A stretch of DNA of 23,798 nucleotides from G021776435 sp046756245 (GCA_046756245.1 JBHHVZ010000042.1:1-23798), one strand, 5' to 3'. Shown: positions 9,022-16,389, counted from the stretch's first letter. A program made the numbers and translations. The notes: generated by a model from the letters alone, not told the origin.

Positions 9022-9238
9022 ATTTGAGCCTGCGGACGTATGCTCAACACACATGCATCGATTAGTAGGCGCCGGCGCCGATTTGTGTACGGATTTGGCG
9101 GGACTCGCTATCATCACCTTTGACAGAGTTGGATTCGCGACTCCCCGTTTTGCGATCACCGGGAATTGATGACTTACCCACAAGTATTCATTCCGCAAAC
9201 GAGGTCACATAGAGCGAGTATTTCATGAGCTTAGGAAT

Positions 9239-9260
9239 TTGACGGTATTATTGACGGTAT
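9239..9260. repeat. Tandem 10-bp direct repeat TTGACGGTAT
   Basis: TTGACGGTAT occurs at 9239-9248 and again at 9251-9260, separated by TA, giving a 12-bp period, about one helical turn. It lies 117 bp upstream of the SDR start. It could be a regulator binding site or an integrase arm-type site; the sequence alone does not decide. Confidence 0.7.
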
Positions 9261-9376
9261 GCGTACTTTGTCGCACAAGAAAAGCGCGTGGTATCGACAT
9301 CCCAGGCTGACAAAAAACAATCGAGTGGGAATAAGTCGCAGGCGAATTTGACGCAAAGCAATGAAGGGAGAAGACG

Positions 9377-10423
9377 ATGAGCACAGTCTTGGTGACAGGC
9401 GGATCAGGGTTTATCGGCAGTCACGCCATCCTGCAATTGCTTGCAGCCGGGCATGAGGTCCGCACCACGGTGCGCGACTTGAAACGCGAAGCCGACGTGC
9501 GCGCCATGCTGAAAACCGGCGGAGCCGAGCCCGGCGATCGGCTTTCTTTTTTCGCCGCCGACCTTGAAAAGGATGACGGCTGGGCGGAAGCCGTTGCGGG
9601 CTGCGAGTATGTGCTGCACATCGCCTCGCCGTTTCCTTCGGGCGCGCCGAAGCATGAAGACGAGCTCATCATTCCCGCGCGCGAGGGCGCGCTCCGCGTT
9701 TTGCGCGTCTCGCGCGAAGCCGGCGTCAAACGCGTCGTGCTGACCTCGTCATTCGCGGCTGTCGGCTACGGACAGAAACCCCAATCCGCGCCGTTCGATG
9801 AAACCAACTGGACCAATCCTGAAGGCGGCGCGATGACGGCTTACGTCAAATCGAAGACGATCGCCGAACGCGCCGCCTGGGATTTCATCGAGAAGGAAGG
9901 CGGCGGACTCGAGCTGTCGGTCGTCAATCCGGTCGGCGTTTTCGGTCCGGTGCTCGGACCCGACTATTCGACATCGATCCTGTTGGTGCAGCGGCTGATG
10001 GACGCCGCCATGCCCGGTTGCCCGAAAATCTGGTTCGGCGTGGTCGATGTGCGCGACGTGGCCGATCTGCATCTTCGCGCGATGATCGACCCGGCGGCGA
10101 AGGGCGAACGCTTTCTCGCCGTCGCCGGCGATTTCATGTCGATCCTCGACATCGCCAAGGTGTTGAAAGCGCGCATGGGCGCGGCGGCGAAGCGCGTGCC
10201 GACGCGCGAGCTGCCAAACTGGCTGGTGCGGATCGCCGCAATCACCGATCCGGCGGTCAAACAGATCCTGCCGGAACTTGGCAGGCGAAAGAACGCGACC
10301 AATGAAAAAGCGAAACGCGCGCTCGGCTGGTCGCCGCGCTCGAACGAAGAAGCGATTCTCGCCACAGCCGAAAGTCTCGTCCGCCTCGGCCTTTTGAAGG
10401 ACAACGCCGGGAAAGCCGCGTAA
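9377..10423 (+). CDS. Extended-SDR NAD(P)-dependent reductase (dihydroflavonol-4-reductase-like)
   Basis: Cytoplasmic oxidoreductase of 348 aa in the NAD-dependent epimerase/dehydratase fold, closest by eye to bacterial aldehyde or ketone reductases related to dihydroflavonol-4-reductase. The N-terminal Rossmann motif is TGGSGFIG (residues 7-14), and V(R)TTVRD at 29-34 suggests NADP preference. The catalytic set is Ser124/Ser125 in VLTSSFAAVG and Y156-x3-K160 in AYVKSK. Further family blocks are VNPVGVFGP and VDVRDVADLHLRAM. The ATG at 9377 has GGGAGA at 9365-9370, 6 nt upstream. The gene stands alone: it has a long non-coding region upstream and converges on mlaF with a 56-bp gap. The substrate is unknown. 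Confidence 0.85.
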   Translation: MSTVLVTGGSGFIGSHAILQLLAAGHEVRTTVRDLKREADVRAMLKTGGAEPGDRLSFFAADLEKDDGWAEAVAGCEYVLHIASPFPSGAPKHEDELIIPAREGALRVLRVSREAGVKRVVLTSSFAAVGYGQKPQSAPFDETNWTNPEGGAMTAYVKSKTIAERAAWDFIEKEGGGLELSVVNPVGVFGPVLGPDYSTSILLVQRLMDAAMPGCPKIWFGVVDVRDVADLHLRAMIDPAAKGERFLAVAGDFMSILDIAKVLKARMGAAAKRVPTRELPNWLVRIAAITDPAVKQILPELGRRKNATNEKAKRALGWSPRSNEEAILATAESLVRLGLLKDNAGKAA

Positions 10424-10463
10424 TTCCGACCTGATGCAGAACTGAGCGCGCCGGCGGCTTCGG

Positions 10464-10476
10464 GTGTTGTGAACAC
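10464..10476. terminator. Small hairpin in the convergent SDR/mlaF gap
   Basis: GTGTT and AACAC pair around a GTG loop between two convergent genes. The stem is only 5 bp and has no T run, so a role as a terminator is tentative. Confidence 0.2.
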
Positions 10477-10479
10477 GCG

Positions 10480-11271
10480 CTATGGCTTTCGGACTTCCAT
10501 CTTGATCGGGCCTTCGGCGCGTCCGTGCACGAACTGATCGACCATGGGATTGCCTGAATTGTCAAGCTCGTCCGGCGTTCCGCGCCAGATGATCTGCCCC
10601 TTGTAGAGCATCGCCACCTCGTCGGCGATCTTGCGGGCCGAGGCCAAGTCGTGGGTGATGGAAACCGCCGTCGCGCCGAGCGCGCGCACGCGTTCGATTA
10701 TGAGATTGTTGATGACGTCCGCCATGATCGGATCAAGGCCGGTCGTCGGCTCGTCAAAAAAGAGAATCTGCGGGTCGGCCGCGATAGCGCGGGCGAGGCC
10801 GACGCGTTTTTGCATGCCGCCGGAAAGTTCGGCCGGCGAAAGATCGCCGATCTCCGGCGCGAGGCCGACCTGTGCAAGGCAGTCCACGGCGTGATCGCGC
10901 GCCGTGCGGCGCGATTTTCCTTCGCGATAAAGAAGACGGAACGCTACATTCTCCCACACCGGCAGACTGTCGAACAAAGCCGAGCCCTGGAACAGCATGC
11001 CGATCTGACTGACGGCGCGCCGGCGTTCGCGCTCCGAAGCGCGCATCAGGTTCTTGCCGTCGATCTCGATGACGCCGCGCTCGGGGCGCAGGATGCAGAG
11101 AATGGATTTGAGCAGGACCGATTTTCCGGTGCCCGAACCGCCGATCACGACGAGCGATCGCCCCTGCGTCACGTCGAGGTCGAGGCCGCAGAGCACCTCT
11201 TTCGCGCCGAACGACTTGTGAAGGTCGCGGATGGCGATTTTCGGCGTTTGCGAAATTCTCTCTTCGGTCAC
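10480..11271 (-). CDS. mlaF: ABC transporter ATPase, MlaF-type phospholipid transport
   Basis: Cytoplasmic ATPase of 263 aa that would power an MCE/Mla lipid transporter between the inner and outer membranes. Walker A is GGSGTGKS (44-51), the Q-loop is in MLFQGSALFDSL (about 92-103), the signature is LSGGM (149-153), Walker B is ILFFDEP (169-175), and the switch histidine is H207 in SITHD. The FQGSALFDSL and LSGGMQKRVGLARA wording is characteristic of the MlaF branch rather than of amino-acid importers. The frame begins with GTG (11271), with a modest GAGG upstream. It lies 10 nt after the mlaE stop, so the two are co-transcribed. The substrate-binding MCE protein (MlaD) is not next to it; the next gene downstream is the convergent SDR. 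Confidence 0.93.
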   Translation of the reverse strand: MTEERISQTPKIAIRDLHKSFGAKEVLCGLDLDVTQGRSLVVIGGSGTGKSVLLKSILCILRPERGVIEIDGKNLMRASERERRRAVSQIGMLFQGSALFDSLPVWENVAFRLLYREGKSRRTARDHAVDCLAQVGLAPEIGDLSPAELSGGMQKRVGLARAIAADPQILFFDEPTTGLDPIMADVINNLIIERVRALGATAVSITHDLASARKIADEVAMLYKGQIIWRGTPDELDNSGNPMVDQFVHGRAEGPIKMEVRKP

Positions 11272-11281
11272 AGGCGTCGCC

Positions 11282-12055
11282 TCAAAACTGCACGAACAGG
11301 GACGTCAACATATAATTGGCCGCAAGGATGAGAACGGCCGATGAAACGACGGCGATACGCGTCGCCGCGCCGACGCCCTGCGCGCCGCCGGCGCTCCTGT
11401 AGCCGTAATAGCAGCCCATCAACGACAGCAGAAATCCGAAAACGCCTGCTTTGATCAAACCGCTGACGACATCTTCATTGGTTAGAAACTCGGCGAGGTT
11501 GCGAATGTAAACCGCGCCGGAAAAATCGAGCGCGTAAACGGCGACGAGATAGCCGCCGTAAACGCCGATAATGTCGGCGACAAGCACCAAAACCGGCATG
11601 GCGATCGTCGTCGCAAGGATGCGCGGCGCAATCAGATATTTGAAGGGGTCGACCGCCAGCGTCGACATGGCGTCAATCTGTTCAGTCACGCGCATGGTGC
11701 CAAGCTCGGCCGCCATCGCTGAGGATGATCGTCCCGCCAGCATCAGCGCTGCGAGAACCGGTCCCAGTTCGCGCACGATGGATACGCCGAGAATTTGCGG
11801 CAGAAAGGTTTCGGCGTTAAACCGCGAACTGCCGTCATAAATATTAAGCGCCAGCGCTGCGCCGGTGAATATAGCCGTCAACCCGACTACGGGCAGCGAC
11901 ATGAAGCCGATCCGCATGAGCGCTCGGGCGAAAGCGCGCCAGTAAAACGGACCAATCACCCAGGCGAACGCCCCGTGCATGGCGAAAACGCCGACGCGGC
12001 CGGTCTCGCGAAAAACCGCAAGCGCGGCCCGGCCGATGGTCGCAAACAGGTTCAT
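11282..12055 (-). CDS. mlaE: ABC transporter permease, MlaE family
   Basis: Inner-membrane permease of an Mla-type phospholipid transport system, 257 aa from the chosen start (E. coli MlaE has 260). An amphipathic N-terminal region is followed by about five hydrophobic segments. The family core is visible as VRELGPVLAALMLAGRSSSAMAAELGTMRVTEQIDAM, here broken across residues about 95-130 (VRELGPVL, AGRSSSAMAAELG, TEQIDAM), followed by a P(F)KYLIAPRILA block. The ATG at 12055 is chosen because GGAGGGG lies 7-9 nt upstream and gives the family length. The frame runs further upstream to a TTG at 12136, which would overlap the end of alr by 32 nt and add a basic, unconserved leader. It lies between alr and mlaF on the same strand. 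Confidence 0.93.
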   Translation of the reverse strand: MNLFATIGRAALAVFRETGRVGVFAMHGAFAWVIGPFYWRAFARALMRIGFMSLPVVGLTAIFTGAALALNIYDGSSRFNAETFLPQILGVSIVRELGPVLAALMLAGRSSSAMAAELGTMRVTEQIDAMSTLAVDPFKYLIAPRILATTIAMPVLVLVADIIGVYGGYLVAVYALDFSGAVYIRNLAEFLTNEDVVSGLIKAGVFGFLLSLMGCYYGYRSAGGAQGVGAATRIAVVSSAVLILAANYMLTSLFVQF

Positions 12056-12104
12056 TCGCTTTCCCCTCCGGCGGCGCCGGACTTCGCCCCTCTCGTTCGC
12101 CGCG

Positions 12105-13196
12105 TTAGACGTAATGGCGCTCGGTTCGTCCGCCAAGCCCCGTCAGCAACTCGTAGCCGATCGTACCGCAGGCGGCTGCGGCGTCCTCGATCGCCAGATT
12201 TGGTCCGAAGAATTCGGCCCTGTCGCCGATCTTTACCGGTTTCGGCGCGTCGGTCACATCAAGAATGATCAAATCCATGGAAACCCGGCCCACAATAGGC
12301 GCGCGGGCGCCGCCGATAAAGGCTGCGCCGCGATTGCCGGCGGCGCGCGGGTAGCCGTCGCCATAACCGAGTGCGACGGTGGCGAGCAGCGACTCTCGAG
12401 ACAGCGTGCAGGTTGCGCCGTAGCCGGCGCTCGCGCCCGCCGGCGCGCGGCGCAGTTGCAGCACCGGCGCCGTCAGCCGCGCCGTCGGCCGCAGTCCGTC
12501 ATGTGGCGCGTCGAATGGCCCGACGCCGTAAATCGAAACGCCGGCGCGCAGCAGGTCGAAATGATAATCGCGCCCCATCAACGTTCCGCCCGATGCGGCG
12601 AGACTTCTGCGCGCGGCGGGAAATCGCCCGGCGGCGGCGATAAAGTCGCGCCGCTGACGTTCATTCATCGGATGCGCCGGAACGGATGAGCAGGCGAGGT
12701 GGCTCATGACCAGCGTCGGCGACAGGCCGTCGAGACCGATAATGGCGTCAAGCTCGCCCGCTGGCGCGCCGAGCCGGTTCATGCCGGTGTCGATATGAAT
12801 TGCAGCGGCTGCGCCGGGACGCGCTTCGGTCCAGCGTCGCGCCTGTTCGAAGCTGTTGAGCACGGGGATGAGATTATTTTCAGCGAATGCGTCGAGATTG
12901 ACATCGTCGGGACCGTTGAAGACGTAGATCGTTGCGTCCGGACGCCCGCTCGCGAGCGCGCCGCGCAGCACCGCGCCTTCATGGGCGTAGGCGACAAAGA
13001 ACGAACGGCAACCGCCTTGTTCCGCCAGCATCCGGGCGGCCTCGACGACGCCGAGTCCATAAGCGTCGCATTTGACAACGGCGCCGGCTTCGGCCGCGGG
13101 GGCTTTGGAGCGGAGATATCGGTAATTGGCGGCGATCGCGTCGAGGTCGATATCGACGCGCGGACGGGCCGCGCCAGCGTTCAGTCTGTCGATCAT
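12105..13196 (-). CDS. alr: Alanine racemase
   Basis: PLP enzyme that interconverts L- and D-alanine for peptidoglycan; 363 aa, normal for the family. The PLP-binding lysine is K42 in AVVKCDAYGLG. The second catalytic base is Y259 in SAGYGATC. Other blocks are HIDTGMNRLG (134-143), RAGVSIYG (217-224), GYGDGYPR (277-284) and VGRVSMDLI. The ATG at 13196 gives the expected short N-terminus ahead of the first strand (PRVDIDLDAIAANYR). The gene follows dnaB with a 75-bp gap and precedes mlaE; dnaB-alr adjacency is common in alphaproteobacteria. A catabolic (DadX) role is unlikely in this housekeeping context. Confidence 0.95.
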   Translation of the reverse strand: MIDRLNAGAARPRVDIDLDAIAANYRYLRSKAPAAEAGAVVKCDAYGLGVVEAARMLAEQGGCRSFFVAYAHEGAVLRGALASGRPDATIYVFNGPDDVNLDAFAENNLIPVLNSFEQARRWTEARPGAAAAIHIDTGMNRLGAPAGELDAIIGLDGLSPTLVMSHLACSSVPAHPMNERQRRDFIAAAGRFPAARRSLAASGGTLMGRDYHFDLLRAGVSIYGVGPFDAPHDGLRPTARLTAPVLQLRRAPAGASAGYGATCTLSRESLLATVALGYGDGYPRAAGNRGAAFIGGARAPIVGRVSMDLIILDVTDAPKPVKIGDRAEFFGPNLAIEDAAAACGTIGYELLTGLGGRTERHYV

Positions 13197-13271
13197 AGCG
13201 CCAGATGTAGAGGCTTTCGCTGTTGTCGGAAAGCACGACGTCGCGCGCCGGCAGCCAAGGGCCGGCGAAAC

Positions 13272-14765
13272 CTAGAAATCGCGGTCGAGATTGTCCGCGT
13301 AACGGTCGTCGGCGAGATTCGCGAATTTCGTCAGGCTCTCTTCGAAATGCAGCTTCACATTACCGATCGGCCCGTGGCGCTGCTTGCCGATAATCACTTC
13401 CGCCGTGTCGCCAACATCCGACAACCGCTCGAGCCATGCGGCATGTTCCTCGGTGCCTTCGCGCGGTTCGGCGCGGCTCAGATAATATTTCTCGCGATAA
13501 ACGAACAGCACGACGTCGGCGTCCTGTTCGATCGAACCGGATTCACGCAAATCCGAAAGTTGCGGACGTTTGTCGTCGCGTGACTCGACCTGGCGGGAGA
13601 GTTGCGACAGCGCAAGGATGGGAACGTTGAGTTCCTTGGCGAGCGCTTTCAGTCCCTGACTGACTTCCGACACCTCCTGCACCCGACCATCGTTGCGCCG
13701 GTTCGATCCGGTGACGAGCTGAAGATAGTCGATGACGAGCAGGCCGAGTCCGTGCTGGCGCTTCAGCCGCCGCGCGCGCGCCGCAATCTGAGCGATGGAA
13801 AGCCCGCCGGTGTCGTCAATGTAAAGCGGCAGCGCTTCGAGCTCGCGCGCCGCGTGATAGATGTCCTCGAACTCTTTCTGATCGACGTCTCCGCGCCGGA
13901 TCCGCTCCGACGGCACGGCTGAAAACTCGGCGATAATGCGCGTTGCAAGCTGCTCGGCGGCCATTTCAAGCGAGAAGAAGCCGACCACCGCGCCATCGAC
14001 GGTTTTCATCGATCCGTCGGGCTGGCGTTCGGCGCGGTGCGCCCTGGCGGCGTTGACGGCGATATTGGTGGCGAGCGCGGTCTTGCCCATGGAGGGCCGC
14101 CCGGCGAGGATGACGAGGTCCGACGGATGCAGTCCGCCTAGAAGCTGATCGAGACGCGTGAGCTTCGTGGCGACCCCGGCGAGACCGCCGTCGCGTTTTA
14201 CTGCGGCGTCAGCGAGATCGATCGCTTCGGTCATCGCCGCGCGAAACGATTTGAAGCCGCCGCCGTATTTTCCGGTTTCGGCGAGTTTGTAGAGCGCCTG
14301 TTCAGCCGCTTCGAGCTGTCGGGCGGGATTGTCGTCGAGACCGGCGGAGCGTGCGCGCTCGCTCATCTCCGATCCGATTGTCATCAAGCCGCGGCAAACG
14401 GAAAAATCGAATACGACGCGGGCGTAATCGGAAGCATTCGCTGTCGACGGTACGTTCGCCGCGAGCCGTTCGAGATATTTGCGCCCGCCGGCCTCGCGAA
14501 ACCCTTCGGAGTCGGCGAGATAGGTGTCGAGCATCACAGGTGAGGCGAGCCGGCCTTGAGAAATGAGTTTTTCGCACGCCTCGTAAATCAGCTGGTGAAC
14601 GGGGTCGTAAAAGTGTTCAGTTTTCAGGAACGACGAGACACGATAATAGATTTCGTTGTCGAACAGAACGGCGCCCAGAATAGCCTGTTCGGCGTTGAGG
14701 CTTATTGGAAGCTTTTCTTCCGTACTCTGCTTATTTAGCTCGCCAGTGTCCGCCCCGTCCGCCAT
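13272..14765 (-). CDS. dnaB: Replicative DNA helicase DnaB
   Basis: Hexameric 5'-3' helicase at the replication fork, 497 aa. The N-terminal DnaB domain (about 20-125) begins LPISLNAEQAILGAVLFD. The RecA-like domain has Walker A GRPSMGKT (222-229), GFFSLEMAAEQLATRI (262-277), Walker B LLVIDYLQL (342-350), and the LSQLSRQVESR and RESGSIEQDADVV blocks with the arginine finger region. No intein interrupts it. A segment at about 244-258 (RAERQPDGSMKTVDG) is a family-variable insertion between the first strands, often seen in alphaproteobacteria. The ATG at 14765 lacks a strong Shine-Dalgarno but is the only start giving the usual short N-terminus. It follows rplI after a 297-bp gap, so it may have its own promoter. 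Confidence 0.97.
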   Translation of the reverse strand: MADGADTGELNKQSTEEKLPISLNAEQAILGAVLFDNEIYYRVSSFLKTEHFYDPVHQLIYEACEKLISQGRLASPVMLDTYLADSEGFREAGGRKYLERLAANVPSTANASDYARVVFDFSVCRGLMTIGSEMSERARSAGLDDNPARQLEAAEQALYKLAETGKYGGGFKSFRAAMTEAIDLADAAVKRDGGLAGVATKLTRLDQLLGGLHPSDLVILAGRPSMGKTALATNIAVNAARAHRAERQPDGSMKTVDGAVVGFFSLEMAAEQLATRIIAEFSAVPSERIRRGDVDQKEFEDIYHAARELEALPLYIDDTGGLSIAQIAARARRLKRQHGLGLLVIDYLQLVTGSNRRNDGRVQEVSEVSQGLKALAKELNVPILALSQLSRQVESRDDKRPQLSDLRESGSIEQDADVVLFVYREKYYLSRAEPREGTEEHAAWLERLSDVGDTAEVIIGKQRHGPIGNVKLHFEESLTKFANLADDRYADNLDRDF

Positions 14766-14846
14766 GATGGATTAAGACCATAAAAACCGTGCGCCGTCGC
14801 GAAAAATTTTTCCCCGCTTTTTAGATTTTTCGATCGACGCTTTTCT

Positions 14847-14873
14847 TGCGTCAGCCTTCATCTCGCTGACGCA
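14847..14873. repeat. 9-bp inverted repeat upstream of dnaB
   Basis: TGCGTCAGC (14847-14855) and GCTGACGCA (14865-14873) are a perfect inverted repeat with a 9-nt loop, 82-108 bp upstream of the dnaB start. Neither side is followed by a T run, so it may be an operator or a terminator that lacks the usual tail. Confidence 0.5.
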
Positions 14874-14936
14874 GCATCGTCAGGCTAGCGTGAACCCGAT
14901 CAATTTCAAGCTTGTTCGCCATAATACGACGCCCAG

Positions 14937-14952
14937 TCCGGCTTTCGCCGGA
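14937..14952. repeat. Short palindrome in the rplI-dnaB gap
   Basis: TCCGGC (14937-14942) pairs with GCCGGA (14947-14952) around TTTC. The shape recalls the small dispersed palindromes found in many alphaproteobacteria, but only one copy is evident here. The rest of the 297-bp gap (14766-15062) shows only AT-rich runs near the dnaB start. Confidence 0.35.
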
Positions 14953-15062
14953 ACGGACGCGAAGAAGTCCGCTGATGGACGACGCCGGGTTGAACCTATG
15001 ATCGACCAGTCAGGAGCCGGCGCGTCGCCACCCCTGCGCATACACCTTAACCGGTGCTTTCT

Positions 15063-15710
15063 TCATTTGTTTTCGCCGTCGTCAGCCGGAGCGTCGGCGT
15101 CGCTTTCCGCGGCCGAAGGCGCGACGCCTTCCTCGAAGAATTCTTCGCTCGGCGCTTCGATATCCGCGTCTGCAACGGCTGCTTTTTCCTCAACGGGTTT
15201 TGCGGTATCTTCTTCCTCGGCGCCGGCGAGTACATTTTCACCGCGCGCCTGGCGTTCGGCTTCTTCTTCAGAGCGTGCGACATTGATGTCGATCTCCGCA
15301 TCCACTTCCGGATGAAGCGCGACGCGGACCTTGAAGACGCCAAGCGATTTCAACGGCTTGTGGAGACGCACCTGGCTGCGGGCGATATGCACGTCCTGGC
15401 TGGATGCGGCGTCGGCGATATCGCGCGTTGAAACCGAACCATAAAGCATGCCGGCTTCCGAGGCCTGGCGAATGAGAACGAAAGCGCGTCCGTTCATCTT
15501 GGCGGCGACGGCTTCGGCTTCCTTGCGTTTTTCAAGATTGCGCGCTTCGAGTTCAGCCCGCTGGGCTTCGAACACCTGCCGGTTGGCCTCATTTGCGCGC
15601 AGGGCCTTTTTCTGTGGCAACAGATAGTTACGCGCATAGCCCGGGCGCACTTTCACCACATCTCCCATCTGGCCGAGATTGTGGATCCGTTCGAGAAGAA
15701 TAACGTCCAT
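15063..15710 (-). CDS. rplI: 50S ribosomal protein L9 with acidic C-terminal extension
   Basis: Large-subunit protein, 215 aa. The N-terminal domain is canonical: MDVILLERIHNLGQMGDVVKVRPGYARNYL, here cited by its parts LLERIHNLGQMGD and PGYARNYLLPQKKA (residues 5-37). The long linking helix (about 40-75) and the C-terminal domain with LYGSVSTRDIADA (89-101) and HKPLKSLGVFKV follow. Beyond about residue 150 there is an Ala/Glu/Asp-rich tail of about 65 residues, absent from the 149-aa E. coli protein but similar in kind to the acidic tails of alphaproteobacterial L9. Its GGAG ribosome site lies at the end of rpsR, with 5 nt between the genes, so translation is probably coupled. Confidence 0.96.
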   Translation of the reverse strand: MDVILLERIHNLGQMGDVVKVRPGYARNYLLPQKKALRANEANRQVFEAQRAELEARNLEKRKEAEAVAAKMNGRAFVLIRQASEAGMLYGSVSTRDIADAASSQDVHIARSQVRLHKPLKSLGVFKVRVALHPEVDAEIDINVARSEEEAERQARGENVLAGAEEEDTAKPVEEKAAVADADIEAPSEEFFEEGVAPSAAESDADAPADDGENK

Positions 15711-15715
15711 GGCGC

Positions 15716-15940
15716 CTACTCCGCTGCATAAGGAAGCAGTGCGAGATAGCGCGCGCGCTTGATGGCGCGGGCGAGTTCGCGTTGCTTTTTCTGCGAAACG
15801 GCGGATATGCGCGAAGGCACGATCTTGCCGCGCTCGGAAATATAGCGCTGCAGCAGTTTCGGGTCTTTGTAGTCGATCTTCGGCGCGTTCTCACCCGAGA
15901 ACGGACAGGTCTTGCGCCGGCGGAAAAACGGTTTGGCCAT
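15716..15940 (-). CDS. rpsR: 30S ribosomal protein S18
   Basis: Small-subunit protein of 74 aa that binds with S6 on the platform of 16S rRNA. Family blocks are FFRRRKTCPF near the N-terminus, IDYKDPKLLQRYISERGKI (23-41) and the basic C-terminal helix QKKQRELARAIKRARYLALLPY. The N-terminal cysteine of S18 (C12) is present. The ATG at 15940 has a GGAAGGA site upstream. It lies 14 nt after rpsF and 5 nt before rplI, in the universal S6-S18-L9 order. Confidence 0.98.
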   Translation of the reverse strand: MAKPFFRRRKTCPFSGENAPKIDYKDPKLLQRYISERGKIVPSRISAVSQKKQRELARAIKRARYLALLPYAAE

Positions 15941-15954
15941 CGGTGTCTTCCTTC

Positions 15955-16305
15955 CTAACGGCGCTTGTCGCGATCGCCGCGGTCGCGGCGGCTCAAGACG
16001 GGCGAAGGCGTGTCGTCGAGTTTGTCGACGCGGAGGGTCAAAAAACGAAGAACGTCGTCGTTGAGCTTTTCCTGACGTTCGAGCTCGGCGACGACGGCTG
16101 CGGGGCCGTCAATGTTGAGGAGCCCGTAATGACCTTTGCGGTTCTTCTTGATTTTGTACTGGAGGTTTCTCAGCCCCCAATATTCCGATTTGGTGATCTT
16201 GCCGCCATTATCGTCGACAATTTTCTGCAGCGTTTCGGTCAACACTTCGACTTGCGCAGGAGAAATGTCCTGACGCGCAATAAAGACGTGCTCGTAATAA
16301 GGCAT
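15955..16305 (-). CDS. rpsF: 30S ribosomal protein S6
   Basis: Small-subunit protein of 116 aa, partner of S18. The protein starts MPYYEHVFIARQDIS, typical of alphaproteobacterial S6, and contains WGLRNLQYKIKKNRKGHY (residues about 43-60), LNIDG and the strand LRFLTLRVDKLD. The ATG at 16305 is chosen because GGAG lies 9 nt upstream. The open frame continues 55 codons further upstream to 16470, but that stretch is the mRNA leader with its hairpin and is unconserved. The C-terminal tail is short, basic and Arg/Asp-rich. It is the first gene of the S6-S18-L9 operon, divergent from fabD. Confidence 0.97.
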   Translation of the reverse strand: MPYYEHVFIARQDISPAQVEVLTETLQKIVDDNGGKITKSEYWGLRNLQYKIKKNRKGHYGLLNIDGPAAVVAELERQEKLNDDVLRFLTLRVDKLDDTPSPVLSRRDRGDRDKRR

Positions 16306-16356
16306 GTAAGCCAGCTCCGGTTCTGGCGACGGAGACTTGCGCGGGGGCGTGACTTT

Positions 16357-16389
16357 CAGCCGCCCGTTCAGCCTTTGGCTCGGCGGCTG
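16357..16389 (-). promoter_or_regulatory. Nested hairpin in the rpsF leader, candidate S6:S18 autoregulatory site
   Basis: In the 5' leader of rpsF an 8-bp perfect stem (CAGCCGCC with GGCGGCTG, bases 16357-16364 and 16382-16389) encloses a second stem AGCC/GGCT with a three-base loop (16370-16380). It ends 52 nt upstream of the rpsF start codon. Many bacteria carry an S6:S18-binding hairpin with a CCG element in the rpsF leader; CCG triplets are present here, but I could not align it to the consensus, so the function is inferred from position. Confidence 0.45.

Larger units (their letters stand above)
8606..9376. other. 771-bp region without a convincing gene
   Basis: This is the longest non-coding stretch in the window and looks less GC-rich than its neighbours. 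I find no tRNA-like sequence and no recognisable protein. It contains an inverted repeat TTCGCCT/AGGCGAA (8657-8663 with 8674-8680), a C10 tract (9012-9021), a 12-bp palindrome GGCGCCGGCGCC (9068-9079) and a tandem TTGACGGTAT repeat (9239-9260). A plus-strand frame is open from about 8969 to a TGA at 9167-9169 (66 codons, with an ATG at 9053), and a 77-codon frame on the opposite strand covers the same bases. Neither has a convincing ribosome binding site or a family I know. The stretch may be the scar of a rearrangement between the nar operon and the core genes. Confidence 0.6.

Noticed and set aside
9223..9251. TATTAT at 9246-9251 as a -10 box for the SDR gene
   Set aside because: No acceptable -35 hexamer lies 16-18 nt upstream, and the hexamer is part of the tandem repeat.
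8606..9376. tRNA, CRISPR array or insertion sequence in the intergenic gap
   Set aside because: No TPsiC-like sequence with a cloverleaf, no regularly spaced repeats and no transposase or terminal inverted repeats could be seen.
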